Assembly (NCBI RefSeq): GCF_020509005.1
Contig: NC_063021.1
Span: forward strand, 2,666,001 to 2,730,000
Length of the DNA stretch: 64,000 nucleotides
Reading direction: 5' to 3'
From: Fulvia fulva
Lineage: Eukaryota > Ascomycota > Dothideomycetes > Mycosphaerellales > Mycosphaerellaceae
In this document: piece after piece, positions 24,388-36,290 of the stretch
Layout of the letters: each line of letters begins with the position of its first letter
How positions within the stretch are numbered: position 1 is the stretch's first letter
Notes under the pieces: generated by a model
The model's database searches: none
The model's input: the letters and a program-made list of their open reading frames with translations, nothing else
Told to the model about the DNA's origin: nothing
Position numbers and translations under genes: made by a program

Positions 24388-26107
24388 TATATTAAGAATA
24401 TATATAGTAGTTATAGCCTATTCGTTCCTCCGGAGTTAAAAGACAATCTAGATAAAGGTGAAATCCCGGTACGTACTCGTATCGTATAGGCTTTCTACGA
24501 CTATATAGTAGCTAGTCACTTAGGGGACGAGAAGACGTATAAATTAGTAGCTCGTAACTATACCTAGCTAGATATCGTACGATTTATTAAGAGCTATAAA
24601 CGTGCCTACCGCGCTTACCGTACGAATAAGAACACTAATATCTAGTACCTAGGGCTATTAAGACCGCTACTAGTACTATTTAGCGCTTTAGAGGATATCT
24701 CTATTAACTTCGTAGTCAAACTACCGAAGGGAATAAGCGTAGTCGACGGACAAACGTACGAGAACATTATAACCGTTATATACCGCTTAACTAAGGAGCG
24801 ATATATCATTCCTATCACCTCGATAATAGTAGAGTATTACGTATTAGTATTCCTTTAGTACGTGTCTAGTAGACATAGGCTCCCGAAGTCTATTGTCTCG
24901 GATTGTAATACGTAATAGGTTTCCGTATTCTAGCGTAGGATATACGCGCTACTTAGTATTAGTCGAAAGCTATCCTCGTCGTTCTATCTAGAAGTAGATA
25001 GACAGTCGGAGAATACGAACAAAGTAATAGAGTAATACCTACGCATCTTTATTAACTATACCTAGGACGACTAGCTAGATTAGACTCTATTAGCTAAGTT
25101 TATAGTAAACAATATAGTGTCCGTAATAATAGGCGTCTCGCCGTTCTATACTAATACTAGGCGTAATCTAAGGTTCTCTAAGTTCGACTTAGACTTGCCT
25201 ATACTACTAATGCTATATAAATAGCGACTAGACGCCGAGTCCGCGGACAAGTTTACGGCTAAGATATAAGAGATATACTAATACTTACGATAGTAGATAG
25301 GCTTAGTATAAGTAGTCTAAGCTAAGTACGTAAACTAGACGCGTATACCTATACTATAGTACGCCGAAGGCGACGAAGTAAAGGTAAGCACTAAGAACTA
25401 GACGATAGATAGACCTTCTCGTAAGATAGACATAAAGTAGTCTAGACCGTACGTAATTACGGAGGTACTACCGGGTAACACTTATAAAGTAGAGCTCCTA
25501 CCTACTTTAAATATCGACAATCGCTTCTACTTATACCTTCTTATACTAGTTTATCCGCCGGTTATAGGATAGACATAACCCGTACTACTACCGATCCGAA
25601 TTGTCGACGACGAATAATATAAAGCCGATCCCGCCGAACCTAATTAATAGGAAGTTAAGCAAACTCTAGACTATAAGAAGAGATAGCCGCGAGGACTAAT
25701 ACCGGTAGGAGGTAAACAGCTATATTAGGAATACTTAGTAAAATATATTAGATATAATAAGCTATCCTATAAAGCTACGGACTAGGTTATCGAGACTACC
25801 GCCGCCTCCGTAGCCGACTTTTACTATAACTACCCGAGAGCGACTAAGCTACCTAGTTTTTAACTACCTATAGACTAGATACTAAATAAGAAGGCTATAG
25901 GTATACGTATAGCGCGCTAACTAGCAAAAGTAGCGATAGCTCTAATACCGGTAGAACGAGGCCTCCGGGCTTATAAGAAAGAGAGCGATACGTATAGTCT
26001 AATAGATAATAAGGTATTTACGAAGGTAATAGGAGATGTAATAGATACGAAAGATATAAGAGGAGAGGAGAGTACTCCGGAGCGTACTCTAAGAGGGGGG
26101 GGGGTAG
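24388..26107 (+). pseudogene. Gypsy-3, right part: integrase and chromodomain
   Basis: This continues the pol interrupted at 9525. The zinc-binding part (ASHLGDEKTYKLVARNYT, KRAYRAYRTNKN) is degraded. The core reads SINFVVKLPKG (Asn for the first Asp), ENIITVIYRLTKERYIIP, RLPKSIVSDCNT** and NTNKVIE*YLR. A GPY/F-like part (RPYVITEVLPGNTYKVELL) is followed by a chromodomain-like stretch, EYLVKYIRYNKLSYKATD*V, at about 25730-25795 and by FYYNYP. A polypurine tract of about ten G follows at 26094-26104. The right target duplication of LINE-1 B occupies 24388-24400. Confidence 0.87.
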
Positions 26108-26293
26108 TGTTACCGTACCGGCGTATATTTACCTAAAACCGCGGGTTCGTACCTAGACCTCGCGCCCGCTAACTAATCCGACTAGCGGCTTAGCGCCCGT
26201 ATATAACTCTCGCGCCCTCCGCGCCTCCCTTAGATAGAACATCTATTCGACTTATACCTTACCCGAGTACGTACTTATACCTACTTATAATAC
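26108..26293 (+). repeat. 3' LTR of Gypsy-3
   Basis: It starts TGTTACCG directly after the polypurine tract and carries a TATA-like TATATAAC at 26200-26207. Its right end is hidden because the Gypsy-4 LTR begins at 26294 in the opposite orientation. Either the LTR ends there or it was cut by Gypsy-4. Confidence 0.7.
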
Positions 26294-26486
26294 TATTACG
26301 GGTAGTAATCTATAAGACGATAGTATAGAGTTACCGTAAAACAAGCGTTATTTAGTAAGGCTACGAAAGAGAAGCGCGAAGCGCGCGAGATATATAAGGA
26401 AGCGCTAAGGCGCTAGTACCCGGGAATACGGGTTCCCCGCGGGGAAGAGCCGCGGCGCGACGTTACGGTAGTAGTAAACCGTAATA
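26294..26486 (-). repeat. 3' LTR of Gypsy-4 (193 bp)
   Basis: Read on the minus strand it starts TATTACGG at 26486 and ends CCGTAATA at 26294. The ends form an 8-bp inverted repeat, consistent with TGTTACGG...CCGTAACA before RIP. A polypurine tract (AAGGGGGGGG on the minus strand) lies directly upstream at 26490-26500. Confidence 0.75.
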
Positions 26487-28485
26487 GTACCCCCCCCTTA
26501 AGATCGCTACTCGTCCTTAGACGGCTCTATCTCTATAGTAGTATATCTACGAAAACTATAGTATCCTCTAGTCTACCTTATTTAGCTTAAGTATCCTCTA
26601 AACCCTTAATATCCTCTTTACTATCGATTACTATATCCGTCGGGCGGCTAAGCTAGTACGGCTATATAGAGGCTTAGAGTATATAGCGACATCCTTATTC
26701 TAACGCTTATTATAGAGACTTCTACCCGCTATTATCCTTATAGAAGTAGGCATACGCGGTCCTATAGTAGCCCTATCGTATTAAGTATCCGAGCCTATAT
26801 TTATAGCGTTCGTTTCTATAGAGCTTTATAGGTTAATTATAGGCGTATCGACGGCGGCTATAGGATAAAACTCTATCGTACTCGTATTAAGTCTTATCGA
26901 GTAGCGTAACGTCCTTACTTATAGCTTAGACGCCGTTACGGGCGTATTAGTTTACGGTATAACTACCGGTATAGACGTACTCGCGTTCTCCGTAGGTACC
27001 TAGCTAGACTTAGTATCAGATTATAGTATACTAGTAACTCGGTCCTTATTAGGTACCTAGTCGTACGGCGGCTTAAAGTCGGTAGGTATAGACTTCGTTA
27101 GAAAGTTATAGTAGGAGTCTATAATAGAGGCGGCTACTCCTACTAATACTTCTAGTAGCTCCTAGCTCGGCTCGCGGTATCCTTTCTACTTTACTAGGTA
27201 CTTATACTCGTCTTACCTCGGTAGTAAGTGTTTTAGTAGTCTTCCCTTTAGCTTAAAATATTTCCTATCGAGTATATCCTCTACGGAGTACTCTTTAGAT
27301 ATTTCGCCGTCGTCGTCGCGGGTGATCTCGATTAGAGGCGGCGGTACTAGGATCTGTCTAGGTTCGGGGTTATTAGTAGCTAGTTATAGGAGCGAGGCGT
27401 AGAAAGTGTTATAGAGATTACCTAACTAATCGGGTATTATAACGCGGTAAGCATTTTAATACGGGAGTGCTACGGTGATCTTATACGGCCCTATATTCTT
27501 AATATCGAGCTTCTTAGACGGGCGTGTTATTGAATAGTTAGTAGTGTTAATATAAACTTCGTCGCCGATATTATAATTCGGAGGTAGCTAGTAATATACG
27601 TTTATAAAATCTACTTATAACGCTTAGGCCAATACAATTTCTTGCCTTAGATATACGTATATCTAGTTTATACGCTTAGTAAACGCATTCGTAGATTCTA
27701 TATCGAGTCGTTACTTATAGGGCATAAGCTTTATAGGGGTAGTTAGACTAGTATCCGTAAATTCTAGGTTACGACCGGTATTAGCGTAGAAGGGTAACAC
27801 TCTAGTAGTAGCTAACATATAATTATTAGTAGTAAACTCGGTAAGTAGTAACTAATCAACCTAATTATCTTAGTCGTAGTTAATGTAGACTCTAAGGTAA
27901 CGTTCTATAACCTTATTTGTATTTTTAGACTATCTATTAGATTCTAGGTAAAAGGCCGTTAATAGTCGTTATAAAATGCCGAGTAGGGAGCAAACTCGTC
28001 TCTAGAACGTAGACGTCTACTAGGAGCCGCGATCCGAGACGATGCTCTTAGGAATGCTATAACGTACGAAGATATAGCGGATAAAGATATATACGATATA
28101 TAGGGCGTCTATCTATAGTACTAGAATTAGGTATCTCTCCTTAGTAAGCCTATCCGTAACTATAAGGACGTTCTTATACGTTTGTCTATCGGTTAAGCTC
28201 TTACTTACGGGCAAATCTATAACGAAGTTAATAGCGATATCCTCCTATACTCCGAAGGGTACCGGTAATAGTATTAACGAGCTAAGGGCCCCTTTAGACC
28301 CTGAAATTTGCGCGTCGAATCTCGTGAACCTTTAACGGTTAATTACGTAGTAGGGGTGTATAGGGGTACTAAGGCACCTAAGGTCAAGGTTCTTAGTATT
28401 AAGCAAAGTAAGTATAACGTTACGAGCAAGGTTACGAATATAGTCATAAGTTTTAGTTATGTCTTTATCGAGGTTCGAGTCGTTT
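26487..28485 (-). pseudogene. Gypsy-4: integrase and chromodomain remnant, 5' truncated
   Basis: On the minus strand the integrase core starts near 28260 (PFGV*EDIAINFVIDLP, with Asn for the catalytic Asp). It continues with YKNVLIVTDRLTKERYLI, SIPKSIVSDRGS**T (second Asp kept) and KNTNKVIERYLRVYINY. The region 27050-27310 reads KEYSVEDILDRKYFK and then DEYKYLVK*KGYREPS*ELLE, a recognisable chromodomain. A tail of unknown role runs to the polypurine tract. RT and upstream parts are missing. The boundary with Gypsy-5 between about 28260 and 28490 is uncertain. Confidence 0.82.
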
Positions 28486-29418
28486 ACTAGTATTAGAGCT
28501 GGCTAAGAGTTACTAGAAAGTCTAACGAAGGCCTATAGGCCTTATAGGGAGGCTATAATCCTAGAACGGATAGAAGACTCGGATAGTAACGAAGATAACA
28601 CCCCGGAGGCTTTAGGCTCTAATAAGGGTAAGGAAAGAGTACGACAAAATGACTAAGAAGAGGATGACTTAAATAAGGGCACTATAACGTTAGGAATGCC
28701 CTATAGTCCGGATACGATAGTAGCCTTATTTAGCCGTCTTACTGTTACTATAGAAAATGTAGGACCTCGCTTCCCTACTCTAGGGAGTCCGGAAAACCCC
28801 CTCTTTAATAGTAGGAACGCTACTAAATTCTAGGAGAGGTTTAATAATCTTATAGACTAGTATCTACTAGGGCTATTAATTAAGAAAGACAACTTCTAGG
28901 GTCGTTTCTAGCGTAACTACGAGACTACTATCCGACGTTAAGTAATAAGGTTAGAGGGATAGTAAGTGAGGCGGAGCACCTTTAGGAGGTCCTTCTTAGC
29001 TAAATTTTCGAGATTCGATGCCCATTCGATATTAGGAAGTCGAGAATATCTTAAAGAGATAGTCCGGGCCGAGAAAGGGAAAAGCCCTAAGGAACAGGAT
29101 ATAAAGGAGTTTATCCGTCTCTTCGTAGCCTCTAGTAACCTAATTGATCCCGAAGACCTCGATAATAGCTCCCGTAGCCGTCTCCTACTCTAGGGGCTCC
29201 TAGAGTTAGTTACTAAGGCAGTTTATAAGAAATGTAGGCTCTATCCGAAGTAGCCTAAGAAGTTTCGGCGCTTTTAAAAGATACTAGACGAGGCAATAAG
29301 TATCGCTAATAGTAAAGAAGGATAGAAGACCGTATATACGGACTTTCTACTTACTTTACCGTAGCTTTATCGGTCAGTTATAAAGTAGATACCGCGCTTC
29401 ATCACTAAGATTAATATA
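28486..29418 (+). pseudogene. Gypsy-5 (host element) gag, piece 1
   Basis: The frame reads ELLESLTKAYRPYREAIILE, an acidic stretch, then PLFNSRNATKF*ERFNNLID (about 28800-28857), the start of a capsid-like domain typical of fungal Gypsy gag. It continues RRSTFRRSFLAKFSRFDA and KEIVRAEKGKSPKEQDIKE; 28966-29193 stays open. It ends at RFITKINI, where LINE-1 copy C is inserted; the reading resumes at 30419 with LNKLAIPATIDDDLI. The 5' LTR and the true start are not seen. Confidence 0.85.
29405..29418. repeat. Left target-site duplication of LINE-1 copy C
   Basis: CTAAGATTAATATA recurs exactly at 30405-30418, on either side of copy C. It abuts the LINE tail. Confidence 0.9.
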
Positions 29419-30404
29419 GATAGATAGATAGATTTGTCATTCCCCTGTTCTAGGATCCTATCCGGCCTATATAGGTATATATCTATTGTTATATATAAAG
29501 GGAAACCCGAATAGGTGAAAACCCTTCCCGCCCCCGACTACTCCTTATCTAGTTTAGCTTTCCCTCTAAACGTACGTAGTCTATGTCACTACCCCGTTAG
29601 CCCCCGCTCCTAGCCGGTCTCGTCGCGCTACGTCGTATCCTCTCTTCCTATACTACTCCTACTAGGCGGTACTGTTCTAGCTAGCCCTTCTCTAGTATCT
29701 AGTTCGTAATACGCCGTAGGTCCTTAGCGTTATTAAGAAGTGCCCTAATCGTCCGGTTCCTCGCCTTTACTATCTACTCCCCCCTTCCTAGCGACCACCT
29801 CGGATAGACGAGGAGTACGTACCGTACGTTCTAGGAGCGATAGCCGTAGGGGTAGCTAGTATTCGTATATCCTAGAACCTTCCTCTATAATAGGTACCCC
29901 TAGAGGCCGATGTGTTCGCTTCGTAGTTAGGTTACTATACTACTCTATACCCTCGTAAGGCGGTAGTAGATAAGCTTCGGGGGGTGCTTAACCGCGGATT
30001 TTATAGCTAACTATTCCTTAGGTTGTCCCGCTAGCTAAGGGCGTCTACTATGCCCTATAACCTGGTTGTTCTACCTCTCTTTCTATAGTTACTCTATAAA
30101 CGATTTCTTACCTTCCTATTATATTACTAGCTATTCGTCCCTTACCCGGTAGTTCGGCTCGTTTCCGGGTCGAATACCCTTATACGCTAGTACTAACTCG
30201 CGGGCCCTTACGACTGTACTAGTAATGACCTTCTATACTAGGTACTATACCGACTTGCCTAAGTAGGAGGTCCGTAGTCCCTAGATATATAGGTCGATCG
30301 GCGGTAGAGCGGTCTCGTACTAAAGTATCCTCGTTAGTGTCGACTTATATACCCCGGTGACCTTCCTTAGGCATTAGTTTTGGATCTTCGCTAGCGGCGC
30401 GTCC
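29419..30404 (-). mobile_element. LINE-1 copy C, short 5'-truncated copy (986 bp)
   Basis: It has the tetranucleotide tail at its left end, the 3' UTR, and the last part of ORF2 including the C-terminal Cys/His region. It is cut at CGCTAGCGGCGCG, within ORF2. A clean 14-bp duplication flanks it, and the Gypsy-5 gag frame is restored when it is removed. This is an ordinary LINE insertion truncated during reverse transcription. Confidence 0.92.
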
Positions 30405-30418
30405 CTAAGATTAATATA

Positions 30419-30881
30419 CTTAATAAACTTGCTATTCCCGCTACTATCGACGATGACCTTATTTAGAAAATAGTAGAAATAAGTATTCGGGCTTACTAAC
30501 GAGGTCGCGCGGCGGAGGTTAGATCCTTTAAACCTAGTGAAAATCAAAGGTCTATATAACTAGAGAACCCCGATCGCGTGCCTAAACTATAGGTTTACTT
30601 AATATAGCGCCCGTAGTTATAGAACCGCGAGTAGTCTAAAGCGCTTAATAGGTGCTATTATAACTATAGTAGTACGGAACATTAGGCTAATAGGTGCCCC
30701 GCGATACTATTCCTTATCTTATAAGGGTATATCTTTTTAGCTACGAACAACTAGTAGTACCTAGGAAAGAAGACCGATCTAAATCCCCCTAAGTTTAACT
30801 TCCGACGGGACTATAGCAAACCTAAGCTCCTTTATATACTTCCGTAGCTTAAGGAACACTATAGCCCGATTCTATTTAATA
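30419..30881 (+). pseudogene. Gypsy-5 gag, piece 2, with zinc knuckle
   Basis: Gag continues from piece 1. A CCHC zinc knuckle is visible at about 30651-30695, reading YYNYSSTEH*ANRCP, with two Tyr where Cys are expected. The piece ends at PILFN, where LINE-2 is inserted; the reading resumes at 39152 with KDIKIPTLRK. TAG stops are frequent. Confidence 0.82.
30868..30881. repeat. Left target-site duplication of LINE-2
   Basis: GATTCTATTTAATA recurs at 39138-39151. The two copies bracket the family-2 LINE with its nested LINE-1 D. Confidence 0.9.
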
Positions 30882-31458
30882 GATAGATAGATAGATATTT
30901 CATTAAGCTGTTATAGTGCCCTTTGGCCTATATAGCTATACTATCTTGTTTTTATATATATAGAGGGGAAACCGTATTAGTGAAAACCCCTCCTCCTTCC
31001 CGCCTATCTTTTCCTCCTAGTTGTCGTCTTAAATTTCCCTTGTTAGGGGTACGCTAGTGTTATAGGCCTGCCCTAATAACTACCCTATCTACAACCCCCC
31101 TCGCTTCCGCCTCTTGTCTATCTACTCCTCCGTCTCGCTCGCGAGGCTAGACTACTAGAGGTATCCCTACTATAGTATCTACCGAGAGATTCGGCGAATG
31201 TTGCCTTTGTCCCTAATGATTAACTTATAGTCTCTCCTTCCCGCTTAGTGCCTCTAATTTCCCCTACCTCTCGCCTACTACGGGCATCGTAGTAGTATAT
31301 GTTCTAGGTTTTACGATAGGTAGCTATACTAGTAGGCTAGGCTATAGATATCTAGTACGCGTCTCCTAAATAGGTAGGCCCTTAATCTAATATGTTCGGA
31401 CCTAATTTGGGTCGCTATACTTGCTTCGGCCCTTGTTAGGTCCCTATATAGCTAGTAA
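30882..31458 (-). mobile_element. LINE-2 copy, 3' part (C-terminus of ORF2, 3' UTR and tail)
   Basis: This is a second LINE family. Its 3' UTR differs from LINE-1 (TATTTCATTAAGCTGTTATAG next to the tail), yet it has the same (TATC)n tail. On the minus strand the coding part carries a degraded Cys/His motif (YQYSYLSQNLEHILLRCPQ) like that at the LINE-1 ORF2 C-terminus. It ends at a 14-bp duplication (31445-31458 and 36610-36623) made by LINE-1 copy D and resumes at 36624. Confidence 0.85.
31445..31458. repeat. Left target-site duplication of LINE-1 copy D
   Basis: TATATAGCTAGTAA recurs at 36610-36623 on the far side of copy D. The two LINE-2 halves join when one copy is removed. Confidence 0.88.
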
Positions 31459-31613
31459 GACCTCACTTCACGTTCCGCTTACCTAACTAACGATATAGTC
31501 CAAACTATACTAGACGCCGGAGTATACTACGGTAGTAAGAGAAGCAAGGAGAGCCCGCCGGGTATAGACGAGTAGCTATAGCGAGGAGGCCTAGAACGTA
31601 TATAGGGAGGCAA
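31459..31613 (+). other. Extra 5' sequence on copy D: LINE-1 ORF2 fragment
   Basis: These 155 bases match the interior of LINE-1 ORF2 (copy D, about 34000-34155) in the sense direction, yet lie upstream of the LINE-1 5' end and inside the target duplication. They were therefore inserted together with copy D. The simplest reading is that reverse transcriptase finished one LINE-1 RNA and continued on another LINE-1 RNA. Confidence 0.75.
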
Positions 31614-31667
31614 TATATCAAAGCTAGACTAAAGGCACCGGGAGGAAAACGCTTATCGATCTCTACG
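31614..31667 (+). other. 54 bp of unknown origin between ORF2 fragment and copy D
   Basis: No match to any other part of the window was recognised. It lies between two LINE-1-derived parts of one insertion, so it is probably a further template or the true leader of the donor element. Confidence 0.5.
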
Positions 31668-31869
31668 CTAAAACAAGACATATTCGAAAGCTCTTATTAA
31701 GGCTATTCTAACGATATATAAAGCAGGCCACTACCCCTAGGACTAAGGGAGTTCTACCTTATTCAATCTAGATAGCTTAAAGCTCTCTTCACCCTATTTC
31801 TTTAGCTCTAAACGCCGCGGAGGTGCCTAGCTACATTAGGCAACTCCTAGGCAATAGTAGCCTAGGCTA

Positions 31870-33110
31870 CGGTACTAACGGCGCCTACGGCCCTATAGGC
31901 GAAGCCCCCCTAAGACAACTAGTAGCAACTTATAGAGGACGTAAAAAGTATAGAAACTAACGATTAGCTCCCTTACCGGTCTCTATAGGTAATGATCACT
32001 TAGCTACGTACGGCGCTTATACTATCGTATTACCGAGGGTAATAAGAAATAAGGACGACGTCCTAGGCGATTAGTAAGGCCACCCGGAATCAATACCCCT
32101 ATAGCTAGGCATCGGTCGCGGTATCGATACTAGGCCCCCGCCTAACGCACGATATAGTTACGATCCGTATTGTAGTAAAGGAAGACTAGGCCGAAGTTAC
32201 GAAGCTATCGAACAAGGAGCTCGCCTAACGAATTAACTAACTAGGGGTAGTCGTAGTGAACTAACAGTCTAACGGCACTCTATAGATCTATACTAGCTCT
32301 ACTACTACTAGGAGGCACCTAGAGGCACAGCTATAGTAGGCATCTAAGGTTACGGCATTAGCGAAGGTCTTAACGAAACAATTTACGATCCTAGTCCACG
32401 ATATACCTAAGGAGTTTGACCTAACTAACTAGGGTTACCTACGCGCTCTCTAAGAGGACAACCCGGTTACTCTTAACTCTCTAATCCAGAAGGCGACTTG
32501 GCTCTATAGGAAATGGCTAGAAGGCAAGAAGGCCTCGGCGCTAATAGTATAGCTATAAGACGCGAAAGCGGCGGATCTAGCGATAGAACAAGGCCTAGTC
32601 TAGTAATATAGCCTTAAGATAGTAGAAAAGCACTCCTTATCCTTTCGTGTCCTCTAATGCTTCAAATGCTAATAGTATAGACACTAAACCTACACGTGTA
32701 CAAATAAGTAGGCCTACTCGAACTATATAGGAGACTATATATCTAGGGACTATATATCGACTACGAGACGGTACGCGAACTGTCCGGGGTACTACCTATC
32801 GTATAGTACGGAATGCCTATAGCGGAAACTAGCGAAAAACAAGGCAATCACAAACAGAACCGTCGCCCTAAGATTCTACGGCGACCGTAAGGCTAGCCTA
32901 TACCGGAACTAACTAGCGGCGGTCGGGTATAAGCGCCCTAGGGCCGAGAACGATATAAAGGATACGTAACCTAGGGCGTACGGGAGGCCACGTGCTCTAC
33001 TAGCTACGGCGAGGGAATCTAACTAGGCCCGGCTCCCCTTTAGTATATAGCCGATAGGCGTAGACTAGGACGTATAGGGTAGTAGGACATAGGACGATAT
33101 AGAGGAAATG
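31870..33110 (+). pseudogene. LINE-1 copy D ORF1 remnant
   Basis: ORF1 is the RNA-binding, nucleocapsid-like protein. Readable parts are EAIEQGARLTN-like and KELA*RIN*LGVVVVN* (about 32215-32262), KVTALAKVLTK*FTILV-like, PKEFDLTN*G, LIQKATWLYRKWLEGKK and AIEQGLV**YSLKIVEKHS. A zinc-knuckle block at about 32655-32825 has CFKC**YRH*TYTC (CX2CX4HX4C intact in Cys and His). It is followed by two degraded knuckles ending in YANCPGYYLSYSTEC. Frame changes in the N-terminal part leave the start uncertain. Confidence 0.8.
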
Positions 33111-33129
33111 ATTGTCGATACCGATAACT

Positions 33130-36100
33130 AGCCTCGACACGCTTAGTATTATCTAGTATAACGTCAACTATAGCAAGGATATAGTCTAGAACCATTTCCT
33201 ACACGAGGCCGACCCGCGCGTCTACTACGTCCTTATAATCTAGGAGCTATAGATTAACCCGTACTATAAGAGACTAACGACCTACAAGTCACTAGGCTAT
33301 ACGATATGCCTACGAGGCGACGGCAGACCCCGTACGTGCTTCTATATTAGCAAGGACATACTAGAATCCGACTAGGAGGTAGTGTACTACGTAGACGAAG
33401 AAGGCGGGGGCGATATTACCTCCCTCTACGTAGGTAGTACCTAGATACACAACCTATATATACAACCGCTAGCCTCGAGGTCTAGCCGCGACCTAGGGGT
33501 CTATAGACACCTAGATAGTGCGCTTAAGAGACAAGGGTGCCACATCGTAGTAGGAGACTTTAATATATACTACCCTTCCTAGGAAAGCCTTATATAGCCG
33601 TACCCTATAGCCGACGAAGTACTCGACTTGATAGCGAGCAACGTAATTGCCCTTAATACCCCGAAGGACCTAGGCACCTAGAAGAGAGGGGGACTCTAAG
33701 GCACGATCGACCTCTCCTAGATCTTAGATAGCCACTACTATACGGTAACCTACTATAGGATCAGATATGAACTCGAGGCGTCGTTAGACTACATACTAGT
33801 TAGGACCTCTATTACGATATAGATATAACGTATACTAGCGAGAACCCCTAAGCCAAACTAGGGAAAGGCCTACTAGGCCAATATCTAGGCGTACCTCGAT
33901 AACTCTAAGAGGCTAGTCTAGATCGCGTAGTAGTAATACAATAGTAAAGACGAGATAGACGAAGTAGTCTAGGGGTTAATAGACGAAATAAGAAAAGCGA
34001 CCTCACTTTACGTTCCGCTTACCTAACTAACGATATAGTCTAAACTATACTAGACGCCGGAGTACACTACGGTAGTAAGAGAAGCAAGGAGAGCCCGCCG
34101 GGTATAGACGAGCAGCTATAGTAAGGAGGCCTAGAACGTATATAGGGAGGCATACTAATAGAAGAAAGCTATAATACGAAGGGAGAAAGCAGTCGGCTAG
34201 AGGGCTATAGTAGAAGAAATCGCCGGCAAGCTAGAGAGGATATAGAAGCTAGCGAAATGGGCCCGACAGAACCCTATATAGGGCCCCTCCTTCTCTATCC
34301 TAGCGCTATAATCGCCTAGTAGCCCGGTTAGCGACCCCGAGGCCAAGGCGCGTCTACTAGCTAGTAAGTTCTTCCCGCCCCTAGTCGAGGCTAATCTAAG
34401 CGATATAAACAGCTCTACTCCCCTAGCCCCTAGCATCGCGGTCTAATAGGAGGTGTCCGAGGGAGAAGTTGCCGCTATACTAAGGAAGTTACCGGCGAAG
34501 AAAGCCCCGGGGCCGGATAGGATCCTAAACGAGCTACTAAAGAAGTGTAGAGATTAACTAGCCCTAGTAGTTATAGCGATCTTTAACGCCTGCCTATAGA
34601 CCGGGTACTACCCGATAGCTTTTAAACAATCGACGACAGTGGTCCTACGTAAGCCGTAGAAGCAAGACTATACGTAGGTAAAGTCGTACCGCCCAATTAC
34701 GCTCCTTAATACTCTTAGGAAGGCGCTTAAGAAGCTAGTTATAACGAGACTCTCCGAGGCGGTAGAGGAACACTCCCTACTCCCGGACACCTAGATAGGT
34801 GCGCGCCTATAGCGATCGACGCTATCCGCGATAGAATTTATCACCTCTTAGGTAAAGGCTATCTAGTATAAGAATAGGGACAAGGTGGCTTCCTTACTTA
34901 GCCTAGACATATCGGGAGCCTTCGACTACGTGTTATACCCGCGGCTACTCTATATCCTAAGGTCGAAAGGACTCCCTTAGTAGCTTGTTAACTTCGTACG
35001 GTCCTACCTCTAAAACCGTAGTACGTCGATCCTAGTCGGCTAGTATAGAAGCCTATTTTAAGTAGTCTATACTAGAATCCCGTAAGGCTCTACGCTAGTA
35101 CCTATTCTGTTCCTCTTCTTTATAGCGACGCTGCTCCTAGCCCTAGAATCCTAGAACACCGCTACGAGCGGCTTCGTAGACGACATAAACATCCTAGCGT
35201 AGTCTTCCTCGACTAAGGAGAACTATAGGCTACTAGAAGAGAAGCACAAGATCTACGAGGACTAGGCTAGGAGGCACGGGGCTCGGTTTGCCCTAGAAAA
35301 GTACAATCTAATACACTTTACGCGCCGGCCACGGTTCTATAATATATAAGCTTCTATCTAGATATAGGGGCACACGACTAACCCGGCAAATCAGCTTAGG
35401 ATCCTCGGACTATAGGTAGACCCGGCGCTACGGTAGAGGAAGTACGTATAGGCAATATTACGGAAAGCTAAACAGAATATAGCATTATACTAGAGGCTCA
35501 CTACGTCTATATAGGGGGCGGACTTCCGGTAGTTACGACTTCTATATACGGCTATTATACGGCCAGTCCTTACCTATAGTAGCTAAGTATAGTCCTTAGG
35601 CGAGAGGGCCTACCTATCGAAGGGACTCGTCGCGCCGCTAGCGAAGATCTAAAACTAATGCCTAAGGAAGGTTACCGGGGTATATAAGTCGATACTAACG
35701 AGGATACTTAAGTACGAGACCGCTATACCGCCGATCGACCTATATATCTAGGGACTACGGACCTCCTACTTAGGCAAGTCGGCATAGTACCTAGTACAGA
35801 AGGTCATCGCTAGTGTAGTCGTAAGGGCCCGCGAATTAGTACTAGCGTATAAGGGCATTCGACCCGGAAACGAGCCGAACTACCGGGTAAGGGACGAATA
35901 GCTAGTAATATAATAGGAAGGTAAGAAATCGTTTATAGAGCAACTATAGAAAGAGAGGTAGAACAACTAGGTTGTAGGGTATAGTAGACGCCCTTAGCTA
36001 GCGGGATAACCTATAGAATAGTTAGCTATAAAATCCGTAGTCAAGTACCCCCCGAAGCTTATCTACTACCGCCTTACGAGGGTATAGAGTAGTATAGCAA

Positions 36101-36290
36101 CCTAACTACGAAGCGAACATATCGGCCTCTAGGGGTACCTATTATAGAGGAAGGTTCTAGGATATACGAATACTAGCTACCCCTACGGCTATCGCTCCTA
36201 GAACGTACGGCACGTACTCCTTGTCTATCCGAGGTAGTCGCTAGGAAGGGGGGAGTAGATAGCAAAGGCGAGGAACCGGACGATTAGGGT
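33130..36290 (+). pseudogene. LINE-1 copy D ORF2 (endonuclease, RT, C-terminal Cys/His)
   Basis: The endonuclease (33130-33800) reads YNVNYSKDIV*NHFLHEADP, II*EL*INPYYKRL, IVVGDFNIYYPS*E (about 33550-33590) and GTIDLS*ILDS. The Glu and the Asp/Asn of GDFN remain. RT (34445-35230) shows EVSEGEVAAILRKLPAKKAP, GPDRILNELLKK, VKSYRPITLLNTLRKALKK, LSLDISGAFDYV and GFVDDINIL, with DD intact. The C-terminus (36120-36220) has PYGYRS*NVRHVLLVYPR, a degraded Cys/His motif, then IRVLLNN and RRITN*ILEKG. About 40 stops, nearly all TAG, make it inactive. Confidence 0.9.

Noticed and set aside
28308..28490. Open frame of 60 codons on the plus strand
   Set aside because: It overlaps the minus-strand Gypsy-4 integrase side of an uncertain element boundary and resembles no protein. 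The Gypsy-5 gag reading starts just after it in another register.
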